Under the pieces are notes generated by a model that had not been told where the DNA came from, ran no database searches, and worked only from the letters and a program-made list of their open reading frames with translations. Positions 26,842-37,457 of a stretch of DNA of 64,000 bases are shown here, one piece after another. Position numbers and translations under genes: made by a program. The DNA lies in NCBI RefSeq assembly GCF_024347355.1, contig NZ_AP025465.1, positions 2,666,001-2,730,000 of the forward strand, given 5' to 3'. The DNA comes from Vibrio chagasii. Lineage in GTDB: Bacteria; Pseudomonadota; Gammaproteobacteria; Enterobacterales; Vibrionaceae. Each line of letters opens with the position of its first letter. Within the stretch, counting starts at the first letter, position 1.

Positions 26842-27933
26842 TTAATGCGGTGAGATATTTGAAAGCGACTGAATATGAACGGTGATCTCTTCACGGTCAT
26901 GATATAGGTGCTTCGCCTGCATCTTGAACTTCACTTTGTTCTCAATCAGGAACAGTTTTAGATTCTCAATATCTTGCAGAACTTCATCGTAACGGCCCTT
27001 CATTGGCAGTTTAAGGTTGAATAGTGCTTCTTTCGCCCAACCTTTGATGATCCACTCACCCATAAGGTGTGCAACGCGCGCAGGTTTCTCAACCATGTCA
27101 CAGATGATCCAAGTGACGTTCTTACGGTCTGGTTCGAACTTAAAGCCATCCACCATGTGGTGTTTGATTTGGCCAGTTTCCATCAGGCTGTCTGCCATCA
27201 TGCCGTTATCAACACAGTGAACGAACATAGAACGTTTCACTAGTTGGTAAGTCCAACCGCCTGGACAGGCACCTAAATCTACCCCCCACATACCCGGAGC
27301 AAGACGCTCATCCCACTCATCACGAGGGATGAACACGTGGAACGCTTCTTCTAGCTTCAATGTAGAACGGCTTGGCGCATCTGAAGGGAACTTCAAACGA
27401 GGGATGCCCATAAAGAATTGTGAGTTGTTGGTTGGGTAAGAATAACCAACAAAACAGTGACCCGGAGCGATGAAGCACAAGTGAAGCACAGGCTTTTTAG
27501 CGTTGTCTTTCGCTGTCATCAGACCTTTGCCACGCATAGCTTGGCGCATTGGAACAGTAAACTTACGACAGAACTTCAGTAGCTCTTTTGCTTCGTTAGT
27601 ATCTGGCGTTTCAATACGGATATCACCACAACGTGGGAAACTTTCTTTCTCAGAAAGCGCCTCAAGAATTGGAGAGATGCGGTCATCGGTTGGTAGATCT
27701 TTGATTTCAACCGCTACAGCTAGCATTTGACGAGCAAAGATCAGAGATTGGAAATCGATCTCTTTGATCAACTTGTCCGCTTCACCAGCTTGGTAACATT
27801 CAAACAATACGAAACCAGTATTGTTCTTTAAGCGAGGAAAACCAAACACTTCCAGTTGTGTTGCCTTGTCTTGAATTTCGCCAGCACATTCTTTTTCAAA
27901 ACCAGAGCGACAATAAAGTAGTACGTGTTTCAC
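26842..27933 (-). CDS. rlmM: 23S rRNA C2498 2'-O-ribose methyltransferase
   Basis: RlmM methylates C2498 of 23S rRNA. It has an N-terminal THUMP-type region and a Rossmann methyltransferase domain with [19 protein letters not shown] (SAM site) and the K-D-K-type residues around [12 protein letters not shown] and [11 protein letters not shown] use a GTG start at 27933 (363 residues), giving [16 protein letters not shown] and overlapping the ygdD stop codon in GTGA. The longer open frame upstream runs through ygdD and is not credible. gcvA-ygdD-rlmM order is also found in E. coli. Confidence 0.95.
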   Translation of the reverse strand: MKHVLLYCRSGFEKECAGEIQDKATQLEVFGFPRLKNNTGFVLFECYQAGEADKLIKEIDFQSLIFARQMLAVAVEIKDLPTDDRISPILEALSEKESFPRCGDIRIETPDTNEAKELLKFCRKFTVPMRQAMRGKGLMTAKDNAKKPVLHLCFIAPGHCFVGYSYPTNNSQFFMGIPRLKFPSDAPSRSTLKLEEAFHVFIPRDEWDERLAPGMWGVDLGACPGGWTYQLVKRSMFVHCVDNGMMADSLMETGQIKHHMVDGFKFEPDRKNVTWIICDMVEKPARVAHLMGEWIIKGWAKEALFNLKLPMKGRYDEVLQDIENLKLFLIENKVKFKMQAKHLYHDREEITVHIQSLSNISPH

Positions 27934-28328
27934 TGAGTTACCTCTTTTATATTCAAAGCAGCGAAGGAGAAGACTCCCCAACCAATGATAAATAGTAGAC
28001 CACCAAACGGAGTTATTGGGCCAAACCATTTTATTCCTGTCAGTGCTAGCGCATACAGGCTACCACTAAAACAAAGGATGCCGATGATAAAGCAAATTGC
28101 CGCAATGAAAAAATATTTTTGTGATTTAGCGCCAAGTTTCATCTGTAGCAGAGCACCACACGCTAATATCGCTAACGTGTGAATAAACTGATACTGAACA
28201 CCCGTTTCGAATACACCTAACACGTACTCAGGCAAAATAGCTTTTAAACCGTGTGCAGCAAACGCGCCAAGCATCACCGCAATAGCACCAGATAGACCAG
28301 CGAAGGTAAGTAGGTACTTACTTTTCAT
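27930..28328 (-). CDS. ygdD: DUF423 membrane protein (YgdD)
   Basis: The small inner-membrane protein has four predicted helices and the DUF423 N-terminus ([19 protein letters not shown]). From the ATG at 28328, which has AGAGGTG upstream, it has 132 residues. A longer ORF start lies inside the preceding gene. Function is unknown. It overlaps the upstream hydrolase gene by 11 bases and rlmM by 4, so all are one operon with gcvA. Confidence 0.92.
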   Translation of the reverse strand: MKSKYLLTFAGLSGAIAVMLGAFAAHGLKAILPEYVLGVFETGVQYQFIHTLAILACGALLQMKLGAKSQKYFFIAAICFIIGILCFSGSLYALALTGIKWFGPITPFGGLLFIIGWGVFSFAALNIKEVTQ

Positions 28329-28941
28329 TAAGCACCTCTTTAATGAATGCTGAGAGCTTTTCAACCGTTAACGCGATGTTCTGTTGCTCTGTGTAACCAG
28401 AACTCTTGCGTGGTTTGAAGCTGTGATCACCATCAGGAATAAACTCAACTCGAATAGAATCCGACAGGTCGAAATCAGCAAACTCTTCACGCTTACCAAA
28501 GGTATCGCGTTCGCCTTGAAGAATCAGACACGGCTTTTGCAAAGAAGCGAGGTGTTCACCTTTATAATTCTCTGGCTTACCCGGAGGATGAAAAGGGAAA
28601 CCTAAACAAGCCATCGCTGCCACTTTATCCAACTCAGATAAGTGACTCGCCATGCGGCCTCCCATCGACTTACCACCAATCACAAGCTTGTCAGCATCAG
28701 TTTGCTCAATGATCTCTTGATAGGCTTCAAGCAGCTTAGGCGCTCTATCAGGTGGACGACGCTTACCATCTTCGGCACGCTTGATCATATAAGGGAAATT
28801 GAAACGAACCACTCGTATCCCTTTAAAGGCTAAACCTTTGGCCACCGACTGCATGAACTCATGATCCATACCAGCGCCCGCACCGTGCGCAAAGATAAAG
28901 GTGATCGGATTATCTTCACCATCAATAATGATGTTACTCAT
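28318..28941 (-). CDS. Alpha/beta hydrolase (TEX30/KANL3-like family)
   Basis: This 207-residue cytoplasmic hydrolase carries FIFAHGAGAGMDHEF, a nucleophile elbow at VIGGKSMGGRMA (Ser), ILQGERDTFGK (Asp) and PDGDHSFKP (His). This set is typical of the COG3571 group of predicted hydrolases of unknown substrate. The ATG at 28941 overlaps the gcvA stop by 8 bases and has AGGA nearby. The frame extends upstream within gcvA but that part is a shadow. Confidence 0.88.
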   Translation of the reverse strand: MSNIIIDGEDNPITFIFAHGAGAGMDHEFMQSVAKGLAFKGIRVVRFNFPYMIKRAEDGKRRPPDRAPKLLEAYQEIIEQTDADKLVIGGKSMGGRMASHLSELDKVAAMACLGFPFHPPGKPENYKGEHLASLQKPCLILQGERDTFGKREEFADFDLSDSIRVEFIPDGDHSFKPRKSSGYTEQQNIALTVEKLSAFIKEVLNEK

Positions 28942-29842
28942 CAAGTAAGTCCTCTTGTTCACTTTGTGCTTTAGCCAGCATCCAATCACGGAAAGTAGCG
29001 ATACGGCCCATGTCGGCTTGTTTCTCATGACACACAACATAGAAAGCATTCTTACTTACTAATACTTCATCAAACGGCGCAATCAAGCGGCCCGCTTCTA
29101 TTTCAGGTTGTGCGAGAACGTTGTTACCCAATGCAATGCCTTGCCCGTGAGCTGCGGCTTGAAGCACCATGGTTGAGTGGCTGAAGATCGGTCCATGGTT
29201 TACATTAACGCCATCAATGCCGTTTTGTTTCGCAAACTGTTTCCAATCTTTACGAGAGGTGTCATGCAATAGCGTATGGCATGCCAAATCTTTTAGAGAT
29301 TCTAATGGTTTTGTTCCCAATAACACAGATGGGGAGCAGAGAGGAACCAAGTACTCTTGATACAATTTATCGGCTCTCAAGCCCGGCCAGTTCCCTCGAC
29401 CATAGTAGATTGCGACGTCCACATCATCCGTCAACGAACCCTCATCCATATCAACGGCCTTAATTCGAACATCGATATCAGGTTCTTGTTGATTAAAGTC
29501 AGCAAGCCTTGGTACTAACCATTGAATCGCAAAGCTTGGTGGCAAGCTGATGGTTAATGCGCCCTTCTCACTTCTCTCAAGCACCTTATCAGTGGCCTCA
29601 GCCAATGATGTAAATATATCTTTGATATCTAAGAAGTAGCTTTGCCCTTCTTCAGTGAGCAACAAAGAACGGTTTCTTCGGCGAAAAAGCTTCAAAGACA
29701 GAAACTCTTCTAAAGCTTTTATCTGGTGACTAACCGCAGCTTGAGTAACAAACAACTCTTCAGCGGCACGCGTAAAACTCAAGTGTCGAGCCGCAGCTTC
29801 AAACACTCTTAGCGAGTTTAATGGGGGTAATCGACGAGACAT
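28934..29842 (-). CDS. gcvA: Glycine cleavage system regulator GcvA, LysR family
   Basis: GcvA controls the gcvTHP operon and the small RNA gcvB in response to glycine and purines. The 302-residue protein starts MSRRLPPLNSLRVFEAAARHLSFTRAAEELFVTQAAVSHQIKALEE, a LysR helix-turn-helix nearly identical to E. coli GcvA, followed by the effector domain. It is divergently placed from gcvB, as in enterobacteria. Confidence 0.95.
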   Translation of the reverse strand: MSRRLPPLNSLRVFEAAARHLSFTRAAEELFVTQAAVSHQIKALEEFLSLKLFRRRNRSLLLTEEGQSYFLDIKDIFTSLAEATDKVLERSEKGALTISLPPSFAIQWLVPRLADFNQQEPDIDVRIKAVDMDEGSLTDDVDVAIYYGRGNWPGLRADKLYQEYLVPLCSPSVLLGTKPLESLKDLACHTLLHDTSRKDWKQFAKQNGIDGVNVNHGPIFSHSTMVLQAAAHGQGIALGNNVLAQPEIEAGRLIAPFDEVLVSKNAFYVVCHEKQADMGRIATFRDWMLAKAQSEQEDLLDE

Positions 29843-29898
29843 AGTTACTCTCTAAATAAGCATTAGTTTTTTTTATCTGAAACATTATAATTTGTCCG

Positions 29899-29927
29899 TT
29901 GCCTAGCGGCTAGAGAAATTCTATATT
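29899..29927 (+). promoter_or_regulatory. Probable gcvB promoter
   Basis: TTGCCT at 29899-29904 and TATATT at 29922-29927 with a 17-base spacer place the start near 29934. A stronger TATAAT at 29886-29891 is an alternative and would lengthen the RNA by about 36 bases. CTAAT-type motifs (CATTAG at 29861-29866) upstream resemble GcvA contact sequences. Confidence 0.5.
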
Positions 29928-29933
29928 TCATTC

Positions 29934-30145
29934 CGCAGCAGCTAGCCTGAACGGCTTGATTCTCTCTAGAATCAATTGGCTTAGCTCCTGCGATGTTGTG
30001 TTTGCAAACTCGTACTTTTCGAGTTGGGTAGAGTTCTACCAAATGTTTTGTTGCAGCTACGCGCTGAAACGAGGCATCTACTTCCTGTATTTATTTTGAC
30101 CTGTCTGTCAAATTGTTTACACCGCCTATTAGGCGGTGTTTTTTT
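29934..30145 (+). ncRNA. gcvB: GcvB small regulatory RNA
   Basis: The region divergent from gcvA contains the GcvB hallmarks in order. First is a structured 5' stem. Next comes a G/U-rich R1-like segment (GATGTTGTGTTTGCAAAC near 29992-30009). Then follows the highly conserved ACTTCCTGTAT...GACCTGTCTGTC block at about 30080-30109. Last is the CACCGCC/GGCGGTG terminator hairpin with seven T's. GcvB base-pairs with many amino-acid transporter and biosynthesis mRNAs through Hfq. The 3' end is clear; the 5' end is estimated from promoter spacing. Confidence 0.9.
30119..30145 (+). terminator. gcvB terminator
   Basis: ACACCGCC-TATTA-GGCGGTGT followed by a T-run. Confidence 0.9.
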
Positions 30146-30494
30146 ATGCCCAAAGAAAAGTAACAATAAGTTTACCAATAGCTGTGCTAATTAATCCTTA
30201 CTATTTCTTCACTCTACTCACAAAATCTAACCTTCGCTTACTTAAACAATTATACGCATACAAAAATAAGCATTTAATTGCATTTTTCAGTAACAATGCG
30301 AATGCTAACCCTACAACCTAAAAATAGATGTATAACATCAGCTTGTTTTTAAACAAAATACCATACGAGCTACGCGGTGAAATAACTGTACCGATTACAG
30401 AATAACAATCAACCGATAAATAAAAAGCCGCTTACTTTTCAGTAAGCGGCTTTCTGTATCTGTTACAACCTAAGTCGTGCTCTAAGCTAGCAGA
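30146..30494. other. Intergenic region gcvB / thiI
   Basis: An AT-rich stretch with no supported ORF. The only clear element is the thiI terminator at 30423-30453. Confidence 0.6.
30423..30453 (-). terminator. thiI terminator
   Basis: AAAGCCGCTTACT-TTTC-AGTAAGCGGCTTT, with a T-run on the minus strand, 42 bases after the thiI stop codon. Confidence 0.85.
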
Positions 30495-31943
30495 CTATGG
30501 GCGGTACACTTTAACGTTCTTGAAGCCCTGCTCTTGCAAGTATAGCGCTTGCAGACGGCTCATAACACCACGGTCACAGTACAATAGGTACTCTTTACCT
30601 TGGTCTAGGTCACCAAATTGCGTCGCTAGCTTGTAGAAAGGTAGGTGTTTTACATCAACGCCATCGATTTCTAATGGGCTTTCGTCTTCTTCATCTGGGC
30701 TACGGATATCAAGAACGATAGCGTGCTCAGCCACAGCTTGAACCTGTTCCACTTCTGGAGCTTGCTCTTGGCTCTCTTTCTCAATATCACGGATATCCAT
30801 AACACGAGCGTTCTCGATCACTTGCTCTAGCACTTCAAAGTTAAACTTAGCTTCTTCTGCTGCAAGTTTACCTTTCTTCGCTTTCACTGTTGGCTTCTTA
30901 GAGATAACACCACAGTATTCAGGCATTACTTTCGCGAAATCTTCGGTGCCGATCTCGCGCGCAAGGTCGATGATGTCTTCTTTATCCCAGTTGATAAGTG
31001 GACGAAGGATCAGCGTGTCCGTTACGTTATCAATGTGACGCAGGTTAGTTAGCGTTTGGCTTGATACCTGACCTAGTGCCTCACCAGTGACCAATGCTTC
31101 GATCTTGAACTTGTCAGCAACCATGCCACCAGCACGCATGAACATTCGCTTAAGCACAACGCCCATTTGGCCGTCTTCTACATTCTCAAGGATTTCAGCA
31201 ACAACCGGTTCGAAATCAACAGAGATGAACTTCACTTTTGCCGAAGAACCGTACTTGTTCCACAGGTAGTGAGCTACTTGCTTAACGCCAATCTCGTGCG
31301 CAGGACCGCCAAGGTTGAAGAAACAGTAGTGAACTTTAGAGCCACGTTTGATGTGTAGATAGCTTGATACGCCAGAGTCAAAACCACCAGAGATCAAGCT
31401 CAGTAGGTCTTCTTGAGTACCTAGAGGGAAACCACCAAGGCCTTTGTGACGCGCCAGAACTTGGTTCAGTTTGTCATTAGCCACTTCAACTTTAACCGTT
31501 ACTTCTGGATCTTTCAGCTTAACGCGTGCCGACTCAACCGCTTGATTCAGACCGCCACCTACGTAGCGCTCAAGCTCGATAGACGTGAACTCATGCTTAC
31601 CGCGACGCTTAGCACGAACAGAGAAAGTTTTACCTTCAATGTCAGCACGGCTGCGCTCTAAAACTTGCTCATAGATATCGTGCAAGTCTTTAAAATCTGA
31701 CTGTTGTACTTCTAAAGAGTGGTGAATACCAGGAGTGTGAGTAAGAGCCTCTAACACTTCTGTGTAGTACTTATCACTCTCAGACGTCACTTCTATATGG
31801 TCACGACGGTTAAATACCGCAACACCTTCACAGCGACGCTGAATAACGTTACGAATGTTGCACTCTAGAATCCTTGTGAAGCGCTTACGCACCGATTCAC
31901 TTTTTACAAAAATTTCCGGATGGGGCTTAACAATAAATTTCAT
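30495..31943 (-). CDS. thiI: tRNA uracil 4-sulfurtransferase / thiamine sulfur carrier enzyme
   Basis: ThiI makes 4-thiouridine in tRNA and passes sulfur into thiazole synthesis. The 482-residue protein has the NFLD and THUMP domains, a PP-loop [10 protein letters not shown] (about 187-196), the catalytic cysteine in [12 protein letters not shown] (about 344) and a C-terminal rhodanese domain with [10 protein letters not shown] (about 456). The long form with rhodanese is the thiamine-competent type of gammaproteobacteria. Confidence 0.97.
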   Translation of the reverse strand: MKFIVKPHPEIFVKSESVRKRFTRILECNIRNVIQRRCEGVAVFNRRDHIEVTSESDKYYTEVLEALTHTPGIHHSLEVQQSDFKDLHDIYEQVLERSRADIEGKTFSVRAKRRGKHEFTSIELERYVGGGLNQAVESARVKLKDPEVTVKVEVANDKLNQVLARHKGLGGFPLGTQEDLLSLISGGFDSGVSSYLHIKRGSKVHYCFFNLGGPAHEIGVKQVAHYLWNKYGSSAKVKFISVDFEPVVAEILENVEDGQMGVVLKRMFMRAGGMVADKFKIEALVTGEALGQVSSQTLTNLRHIDNVTDTLILRPLINWDKEDIIDLAREIGTEDFAKVMPEYCGVISKKPTVKAKKGKLAAEEAKFNFEVLEQVIENARVMDIRDIEKESQEQAPEVEQVQAVAEHAIVLDIRSPDEEDESPLEIDGVDVKHLPFYKLATQFGDLDQGKEYLLYCDRGVMSRLQALYLQEQGFKNVKVYRP

Positions 31944-32265
31944 AGTACGTTCACAACATTAATGTTCAAAATTTGAAAAGGCTCTTCGCCAAGTAAATTG
32001 GAGAATTTACGCAGCACTTAAAGCAAGAGTAGATCATATCTAAATCTAAGGGCGCGAATTATACATGAGAAAGTGAAACAAGGAAAAGAGTGCTTGCTTT
32101 GGCACCAGTAATAAATACACACCCTATTAAAAATAGCATGCTTACTCACTGTCGGTATTGTTATAAATAGATAAACCACTCACCACATAAATAAAAAGCC
32201 CAACCTCATCATAAGGTTGGGCTTTCTGGTTAATTTAATAAGTCAGCTTAACTCGTAGCTCGGTA
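31944..32265. other. Intergenic region thiI / pomB
   Basis: It holds the pomB terminator (32193-32226) and the thiI leader. A TATAAT on the minus strand at 32058-32063 is the probable thiI -10. A GTAAATT/AATTTAC hairpin at 31993-32010 lies in the leader. No ORF is supported. Confidence 0.55.
32193..32226 (-). terminator. pomAB terminator
   Basis: AAAGCCCAACCT-CATCATA-AGGTTGGGCTTT with a T-run on the minus strand, 40 bases after pomB. Confidence 0.88.
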
Positions 32266-33213
32266 CTATTCAGAAATCACTGGAACTTCATCGCTGTAAA
32301 GTGGCTCACCTTGCATGATACTGATCTCGACGCGACGGTTCAGGCTACGCTGCCATTCAGTATCGTTCGGCTCTACGGGCTCAGTATCCGCCATACCACG
32401 TACTCTCAAACGTTGATGAGAGAATCCGCGTACCTTTTCCATCTCTTGAGCAACAGATACCGCTCGCTGAGATGACAGATCCCAATTCGAACGATACAGC
32501 TCAGAATCAAGACGTTGGTTATCAGTGTGACCTGAGATTCGAACAATGCCCGGAACATCTTTCACTAATTCAGCCACCTGTCTCACCAAAGGTCGGAACT
32601 TAGGCTGTAGGAAAGCAGAACCCGATGGGAATGCACCCTTCTCACGAATTCGAATCACAATCTGTTGGCCAAGGTTTTCTACCTCGATCGCGCCTTGGTC
32701 GATTTCTCGTTCCAACGCCTTCTTGATGCTTTCCATCAAGGTTTCCATCTCTTGCGATTGAGCTTCGGCTTGTTGTTGCTGCTGGTCTGACTCAGAGTTT
32801 TGGTTGTCGTGAGTCGATACCTCTGGCGACTTGCCTCCGGTCATCTTACCTTGGTCACGCATGGTACCACCAGCGCGCTCAGATTCACCTTCATGAAATT
32901 CCAACGTCTGCTGAGTGATATCTATCGTTTGCTGCATGATCACATCAATCGGCGTAGGCTCTGGACGACCAGGACGAAACTCTTGCGCAATGATGCTAGT
33001 CCCTTTTGGGATGTCTTTTACTTCTAAACGGTTCTGTACACCAAATGCGAACTTCATCGAGCCAGCGATCTGTTTGAACTTCAGTACATCCATCTCAGAG
33101 AATGAGAGTAGAAGTACGAAGAAACACATCAACAGTGACATCAAGTCAGCAAATGTTCCCATCCATTGAGGTAACCCCGGAGGAGGACATTTACATGGAT
33201 TCTCTTCATCCAT
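32266..33213 (-). CDS. pomB: Sodium-driven flagellar motor stator protein PomB
   Basis: PomB and PomA form the Na+ channel that drives the polar flagellum. The 315-residue protein starts MDEENPCKCPPPGLPQWMGTFADLM with the ion-binding Asp in TFADLMSLLM (about residue 24) in its single membrane helix. It then has a periplasmic OmpA-type peptidoglycan-binding domain (ISGHTDN, SSQRA, NRRVEI). The ATG at 33213 has AGAGGAG upstream; an in-frame TTG two codons earlier is not needed. It follows pomA by 12 bases. Confidence 0.97.
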   Translation of the reverse strand: MDEENPCKCPPPGLPQWMGTFADLMSLLMCFFVLLLSFSEMDVLKFKQIAGSMKFAFGVQNRLEVKDIPKGTSIIAQEFRPGRPEPTPIDVIMQQTIDITQQTLEFHEGESERAGGTMRDQGKMTGGKSPEVSTHDNQNSESDQQQQQAEAQSQEMETLMESIKKALEREIDQGAIEVENLGQQIVIRIREKGAFPSGSAFLQPKFRPLVRQVAELVKDVPGIVRISGHTDNQRLDSELYRSNWDLSSQRAVSVAQEMEKVRGFSHQRLRVRGMADTEPVEPNDTEWQRSLNRRVEISIMQGEPLYSDEVPVISE

Positions 33214-33225
33214 CTTCAACTCCTC

Positions 33226-33990
33226 TTACGCAGGTTCACCATCAATCGTACGCTTACCTTCATTCAGGTAGCTCTTCAGGTAACCATCAATAACTCGTGG
33301 GTTTTGACCATCTTGGATAGCCAGCACACCGTCCATCACCAAACGACGGTTCAGTGTCTCTTGGTCACGACGCAGCGCTAGTTTGTCTGCGATTGGGAAA
33401 AACACCATGTTCGATAGAATTGCGCCATACAGCGTAGTTAAGAGTGCAACGGCCATCGCAGGGCCGATCGCTTTAGGGTCATCCATGTTCGAAAGCATGG
33501 CAACCAAACCGACCAAGGTACCGATCATACCCATCGCAGGAGAAACATCACCAAAGGCAGAGAACACCTTCGCGCCCTGCTCGTGACGTTCTGTCGTTAG
33601 CGCAATGTCTTTTTGCAATGCAGCTCGCACTACATCACCATCATGGCCATCAACCAACAGGTCGATGCCCTTTTGCATAAAGCTGTTGCTGATTTCCATC
33701 TCTTCCAGAGCTAAGAAACCACCTTTACGTGCTGCGTCTGCCATTTCAACAATCTTAGCGATAAGATCTTCAGGCTCATCGACTTTAAACATAAATGCTT
33801 TGCCGGCAATTTTAGCCGCACCAAAGAACTGTCCCATGGTGAACTTCATTAGAACAACAAACGTTGAACCACCAATCACGATCAAAATGGATGTCGTGTC
33901 ATAGAACATCCCGAGGCTTCCACCTAGGATCATTGCCATGATTACAAAGGCAAATCCACCAATCAAACCTATTAGGGTTGCTAAATCCAC
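33226..33990 (-). CDS. pomA: Sodium-driven flagellar motor stator protein PomA
   Basis: PomA is the four-helix partner of PomB. The 254 residues start MDLATLIGLIGGFAFVIMAMILGG and contain the cytoplasmic loop that touches the rotor protein FliG. The channel helices contain SPAMGMIGTLVGLVAML and PAMAVALLTTLYGAILSN. The presence of PomAB rather than only MotAB-type stators supports a marine Vibrio. Confidence 0.97.
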   Translation of the reverse strand: MDLATLIGLIGGFAFVIMAMILGGSLGMFYDTTSILIVIGGSTFVVLMKFTMGQFFGAAKIAGKAFMFKVDEPEDLIAKIVEMADAARKGGFLALEEMEISNSFMQKGIDLLVDGHDGDVVRAALQKDIALTTERHEQGAKVFSAFGDVSPAMGMIGTLVGLVAMLSNMDDPKAIGPAMAVALLTTLYGAILSNMVFFPIADKLALRRDQETLNRRLVMDGVLAIQDGQNPRVIDGYLKSYLNEGKRTIDGEPA

Positions 33991-34287
33991 TGAGCACTCC
34001 TCATGCTTTTTTGTAGCTCTATGTCGACGATAATCCTTTTATCGGCAAGACTATAAGATCTTTTAGTAAATTCTTGGCCTAAGTATCACACTTTTGCTTT
34101 TTGTATCACAACTATTACCCGCTTCCCCGTTCTCGAACAGCCATAAACTCGAGAAAGGTAGGGTTATTAAAGGAAAGTGACTTCAAGCCTCTTAAAAACG
34201 AACTTTCTAGCAAAATTTATTGGTTACATTTGACCATCTGAACGCCCTAGGGTAACGTTCGTTCATCTTTCCAAACGCAGATTTATT

Positions 34288-34530
34288 ATGGCTACTAAGA
34301 AACCTGAAAATATGAGCTTTGAAGCGGCAATCGAAGAGCTCGATGGCTTGGTTGATCAACTAGAAAACGGTGATCTAGCTTTAGATGATGCGCTGAAAAA
34401 ATTCGAACGAGGTATCTCCCTCGCTCGTGCAGGTCAAAGTAAACTAAACGATGCAGAACAACGTGTTAGCATCCTACTGCAAAATGACGAAAATGCAGAA
34501 CTGAGTGACTTTAACCCACAACCAGAATAA
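34288..34530 (+). CDS. xseB: Exodeoxyribonuclease VII small subunit
   Basis: XseB is the helical small subunit that coats XseA in ExoVII. The 80 residues contain MSFEAAIEELDGLVDQLENGDLALDDALKKFERGI, typical of the family. It is the first gene of xseB-ispA-dxs, divergent from pomAB. Confidence 0.95.
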   Translation: MATKKPENMSFEAAIEELDGLVDQLENGDLALDDALKKFERGISLARAGQSKLNDAEQRVSILLQNDENAELSDFNPQPE

Positions 34531-34550
34531 CGAATTGTATGAGATCCCCT

Positions 34551-35435
34551 ATGATCGAGACTTTATTGTCTTATCAAGCACGTAATAACGAGCAACTGAA
34601 CCTTTGGCTTGACCGCCTGCCACACCAAAATCAGAATCTGATCAACGCAATGCGTTATGGGTTACTTTTAGGCGGCAAACGCGCGCGTCCATTTCTTGTC
34701 TATATTACAGGGGAAATGCTCGGTTGCACCGCGGAAGAACTCGATACTCCAGCTTCTGCAGTCGAATGTATTCATGCCTACTCTCTGATTCATGATGACC
34801 TTCCAGCAATGGACGACGATGAGCTGCGTCGTGGCCACCAGACTTGTCACATCAAATTCGATGAAGCCACGGCTATTTTAACGGGCGATGCACTACAAAC
34901 TCTCGCATTTACTATACTTGCAGAAGGCACATTAAGTGCTGATGGTGAAAGCAACCGCGTTCGAATGATTCAACGCCTAGCTGAAGCCTCTGGAGCTCAA
35001 GGTATGTGTATCGGTCAGGCACTCGATATCGAAGCTGAAAACCGCGCAGTGACGCTTGAAGAGCTGGAAGAAGTTCACCGTAATAAAACCGGTGCTCTTA
35101 TGAAGAGTGCAATCCGTTTAGGTGCGCTAGCTGCAGGTGAAAAAGCGTTCGAGGTGCTGCCTCAATTAGATAAGTACGCAGATGCCATCGGATTAGCCTT
35201 CCAAGTTCAAGACGATATCTTGGATATCATTGGCGACACCGAAACTTTGGGTAAACCACAGGGCTCTGACCAAGATTTAAACAAAAGCACCTACCCTTCT
35301 TTGCTAGGTTTAGAGGGCGCTCAAGAAAAAGCGCAATCTCTGCTGCAGGAAGCGCTTCAAGCTTTGGCCGCGATCCCATACAATACCCAGTTACTCGAAG
35401 AGTTCGCCCGATACGTCATCGAGCGCAAGAACTAA
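34551..35435 (+). CDS. ispA: Farnesyl diphosphate synthase
   Basis: IspA condenses isopentenyl diphosphate with dimethylallyl and geranyl diphosphate to farnesyl diphosphate. From the ATG at 34551 (MIETLLSYQARNN) it has 294 residues. The two aspartate motifs are LIHDDLPAMDDDELRRG and QVQDDILDIIGD, with GGKRARPFL near the N-terminus. An in-frame ATG at 34539 is possible but adds four residues absent from the usual N-terminus. Confidence 0.95.
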   Translation: MIETLLSYQARNNEQLNLWLDRLPHQNQNLINAMRYGLLLGGKRARPFLVYITGEMLGCTAEELDTPASAVECIHAYSLIHDDLPAMDDDELRRGHQTCHIKFDEATAILTGDALQTLAFTILAEGTLSADGESNRVRMIQRLAEASGAQGMCIGQALDIEAENRAVTLEELEEVHRNKTGALMKSAIRLGALAAGEKAFEVLPQLDKYADAIGLAFQVQDDILDIIGDTETLGKPQGSDQDLNKSTYPSLLGLEGAQEKAQSLLQEALQALAAIPYNTQLLEEFARYVIERKN

Positions 35436-35456
35436 GACAATAAGCGCGCATTACCT

Positions 35457-37340
35457 ATGACTCTTGATATATCAAAGTACCCAACTCTTGCTTTGGCTGA
35501 TAAGCCAGAGGATTTGCGTCTTCTCCCAAAAGAGACGCTAACACAGCTTTGTGATGAATTACGCACCTATCTTCTTAACTCAGTGAGCCAATCAAGTGGT
35601 CACTTAGCGTCAGGCTTAGGTACGGTAGAGCTCACTGTTGCTCTACACTATGTGTACAACACGCCTTTTGACCAATTGGTTTGGGATGTTGGTCACCAAG
35701 CATACCCGCACAAAATTCTTACCGGTCGCCGTGACCGCTTGTCGACGATCCGCCAAAAAGACGGACTGCACCCATTCCCATGGCGTGAAGAGAGCGAGTA
35801 CGACACCCTTTCTGTTGGTCACTCATCAACATCGATCAGTGCTGCACTCGGTATGGCGATAAGTGCCAAGAAAGAAGGCAAAAACCGCAAAGTTGTGAGT
35901 GTGATTGGTGACGGTGCGATTACTGCTGGTATGGCATTTGAAGCCATGAACCACGCAGGCGATGTTCACAATGACATGCTGGTTATCCTAAACGATAACG
36001 AGATGTCAATTTCTGAAAACGTAGGTGCGCTTAACAACCACCTAGCTCAAGTTCTTTCTGGCAGTCTTTACACGTCTATTCGTGAGGGCGGCAAGAAAGT
36101 GCTATCTGGTGTTCCGCCGATTAAAGAGCTAGTTCGTCGTACAGAAGAACACCTAAAAGGCATGGTTGTCCCTGGCACCATGTTTGAAGAGCTAGGCTTT
36201 AATTACATTGGCCCAGTAGACGGCCACGATGTAAACGAGCTGATTAAAACGCTTAAGAACATGAGAGACCTAAAAGGTCCTCAGTTCCTGCACATCATGA
36301 CCAAGAAAGGCAAAGGCTACGAGCCAGCGGAGAAAGATCCAATTGGTTACCATGCTGTACCTAAATTCAACCCAGCCAAATTAAGCCTATCAAAAAGTAC
36401 TAGCTCTAAGCCAACGTTCTCAAAGGTTTTTGGTGATTTCCTATGTGATATGGCAGCGCAAGATCCTAAGCTAATGGCGATCACGCCAGCAATGCGTGAA
36501 GGTTCTGGCATGGTGCGTTTCTCTAAAGAATACCCAGATCAATACTTCGATGTAGCGATTGCTGAGCAGCACGCCGTGACGCTAGCAACGGGTATGGCGA
36601 TTGCGGGTGACAAGCCGATTGTGGCTATCTACTCGACATTCCTACAACGTGGCTACGATCAACTGATCCACGATGTGGCTATCATGGATCTACCGGTCAT
36701 GTTCGCGATTGACCGTGCAGGTCTTGTGGGTGCCGATGGTCAAACACACCAAGGTGCGTTCGACTTAAGCTTCATGCGTTGTATTCCAAACATGGTGATC
36801 ATGGCACCAAGCGACGAAAACGAATGTCGCCAAATGCTATACACTGGCCACCAGCACAATGGACCAAGTGCAGTTCGTTACCCTCGTGGTAATGGCATGG
36901 GCACAGAAATCCAAAGTGAGTTTACTACACTTGAGATTGGTAAAGGCCGTATCGTTCGTGAAAGCTCAAAAGCAAAGGATGGCGCTAAGGTTGCTATCCT
37001 AAGCTTTGGTACTTTCCTAGAAAATGCACTTCAAGCTGCTGATGTAATGGATGCCACCGTTGCAGACATGCGCTTTGTTAAGCCGCTAGATGAAGCTCTA
37101 ATCAAACAACTTGTCGCTGACCACGATGTACTGGTGACTATCGAAGAAAATGCGATTGCCGGTGGTGCAGGTGCAGGTGTAATTGAGTTCTTGATGCAAG
37201 AGAAACTGCTAATGCCTGTACTGAACCTTGGTCTACCAGACAAGTTCATTGCTCAAGGCACTCAAGGTGAGCTGCATGAAGAGCTAGGCTTAGACGCGAA
37301 AGGTATTGAGAAGTCTATCTCTGAGTACCTTGCTAAATAG
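35457..37340 (+). CDS. dxs: 1-deoxy-D-xylulose-5-phosphate synthase
   Basis: Dxs joins pyruvate and glyceraldehyde 3-phosphate using thiamine diphosphate, the first step of the MEP isoprenoid pathway, which feeds IspA just upstream. The 627 residues include [17 protein letters not shown], the ThDP/Mg motif [15 protein letters not shown]...LNDNEMSIS and the catalytic region [15 protein letters not shown]. It overlaps no neighbour and ends the operon at a strong terminator. Confidence 0.98.
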   Translation: MTLDISKYPTLALADKPEDLRLLPKETLTQLCDELRTYLLNSVSQSSGHLASGLGTVELTVALHYVYNTPFDQLVWDVGHQAYPHKILTGRRDRLSTIRQKDGLHPFPWREESEYDTLSVGHSSTSISAALGMAISAKKEGKNRKVVSVIGDGAITAGMAFEAMNHAGDVHNDMLVILNDNEMSISENVGALNNHLAQVLSGSLYTSIREGGKKVLSGVPPIKELVRRTEEHLKGMVVPGTMFEELGFNYIGPVDGHDVNELIKTLKNMRDLKGPQFLHIMTKKGKGYEPAEKDPIGYHAVPKFNPAKLSLSKSTSSKPTFSKVFGDFLCDMAAQDPKLMAITPAMREGSGMVRFSKEYPDQYFDVAIAEQHAVTLATGMAIAGDKPIVAIYSTFLQRGYDQLIHDVAIMDLPVMFAIDRAGLVGADGQTHQGAFDLSFMRCIPNMVIMAPSDENECRQMLYTGHQHNGPSAVRYPRGNGMGTEIQSEFTTLEIGKGRIVRESSKAKDGAKVAILSFGTFLENALQAADVMDATVADMRFVKPLDEALIKQLVADHDVLVTIEENAIAGGAGAGVIEFLMQEKLLMPVLNLGLPDKFIAQGTQGELHEELGLDAKGIEKSISEYLAK

Positions 37341-37377
37341 CTTTAAGTAGCAAACTACATAAGCAACAAAACAAAAA

Positions 37378-37404
37378 AAGGTTGGCCCTAGGGTCAACCT
37401 TTTT
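37378..37404 (+). terminator. xseB-ispA-dxs terminator
   Basis: AAGGTTG-GCCCTAGGGT-CAACCTTTTT, 38 bases after dxs. The CCCTAGGG core makes it symmetric. Confidence 0.88.
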
Positions 37405-37457
37405 AGTATCCACTAACTCATTAGCTAGCCACTGTTTAAATCAGTTGCTACAGCAAA

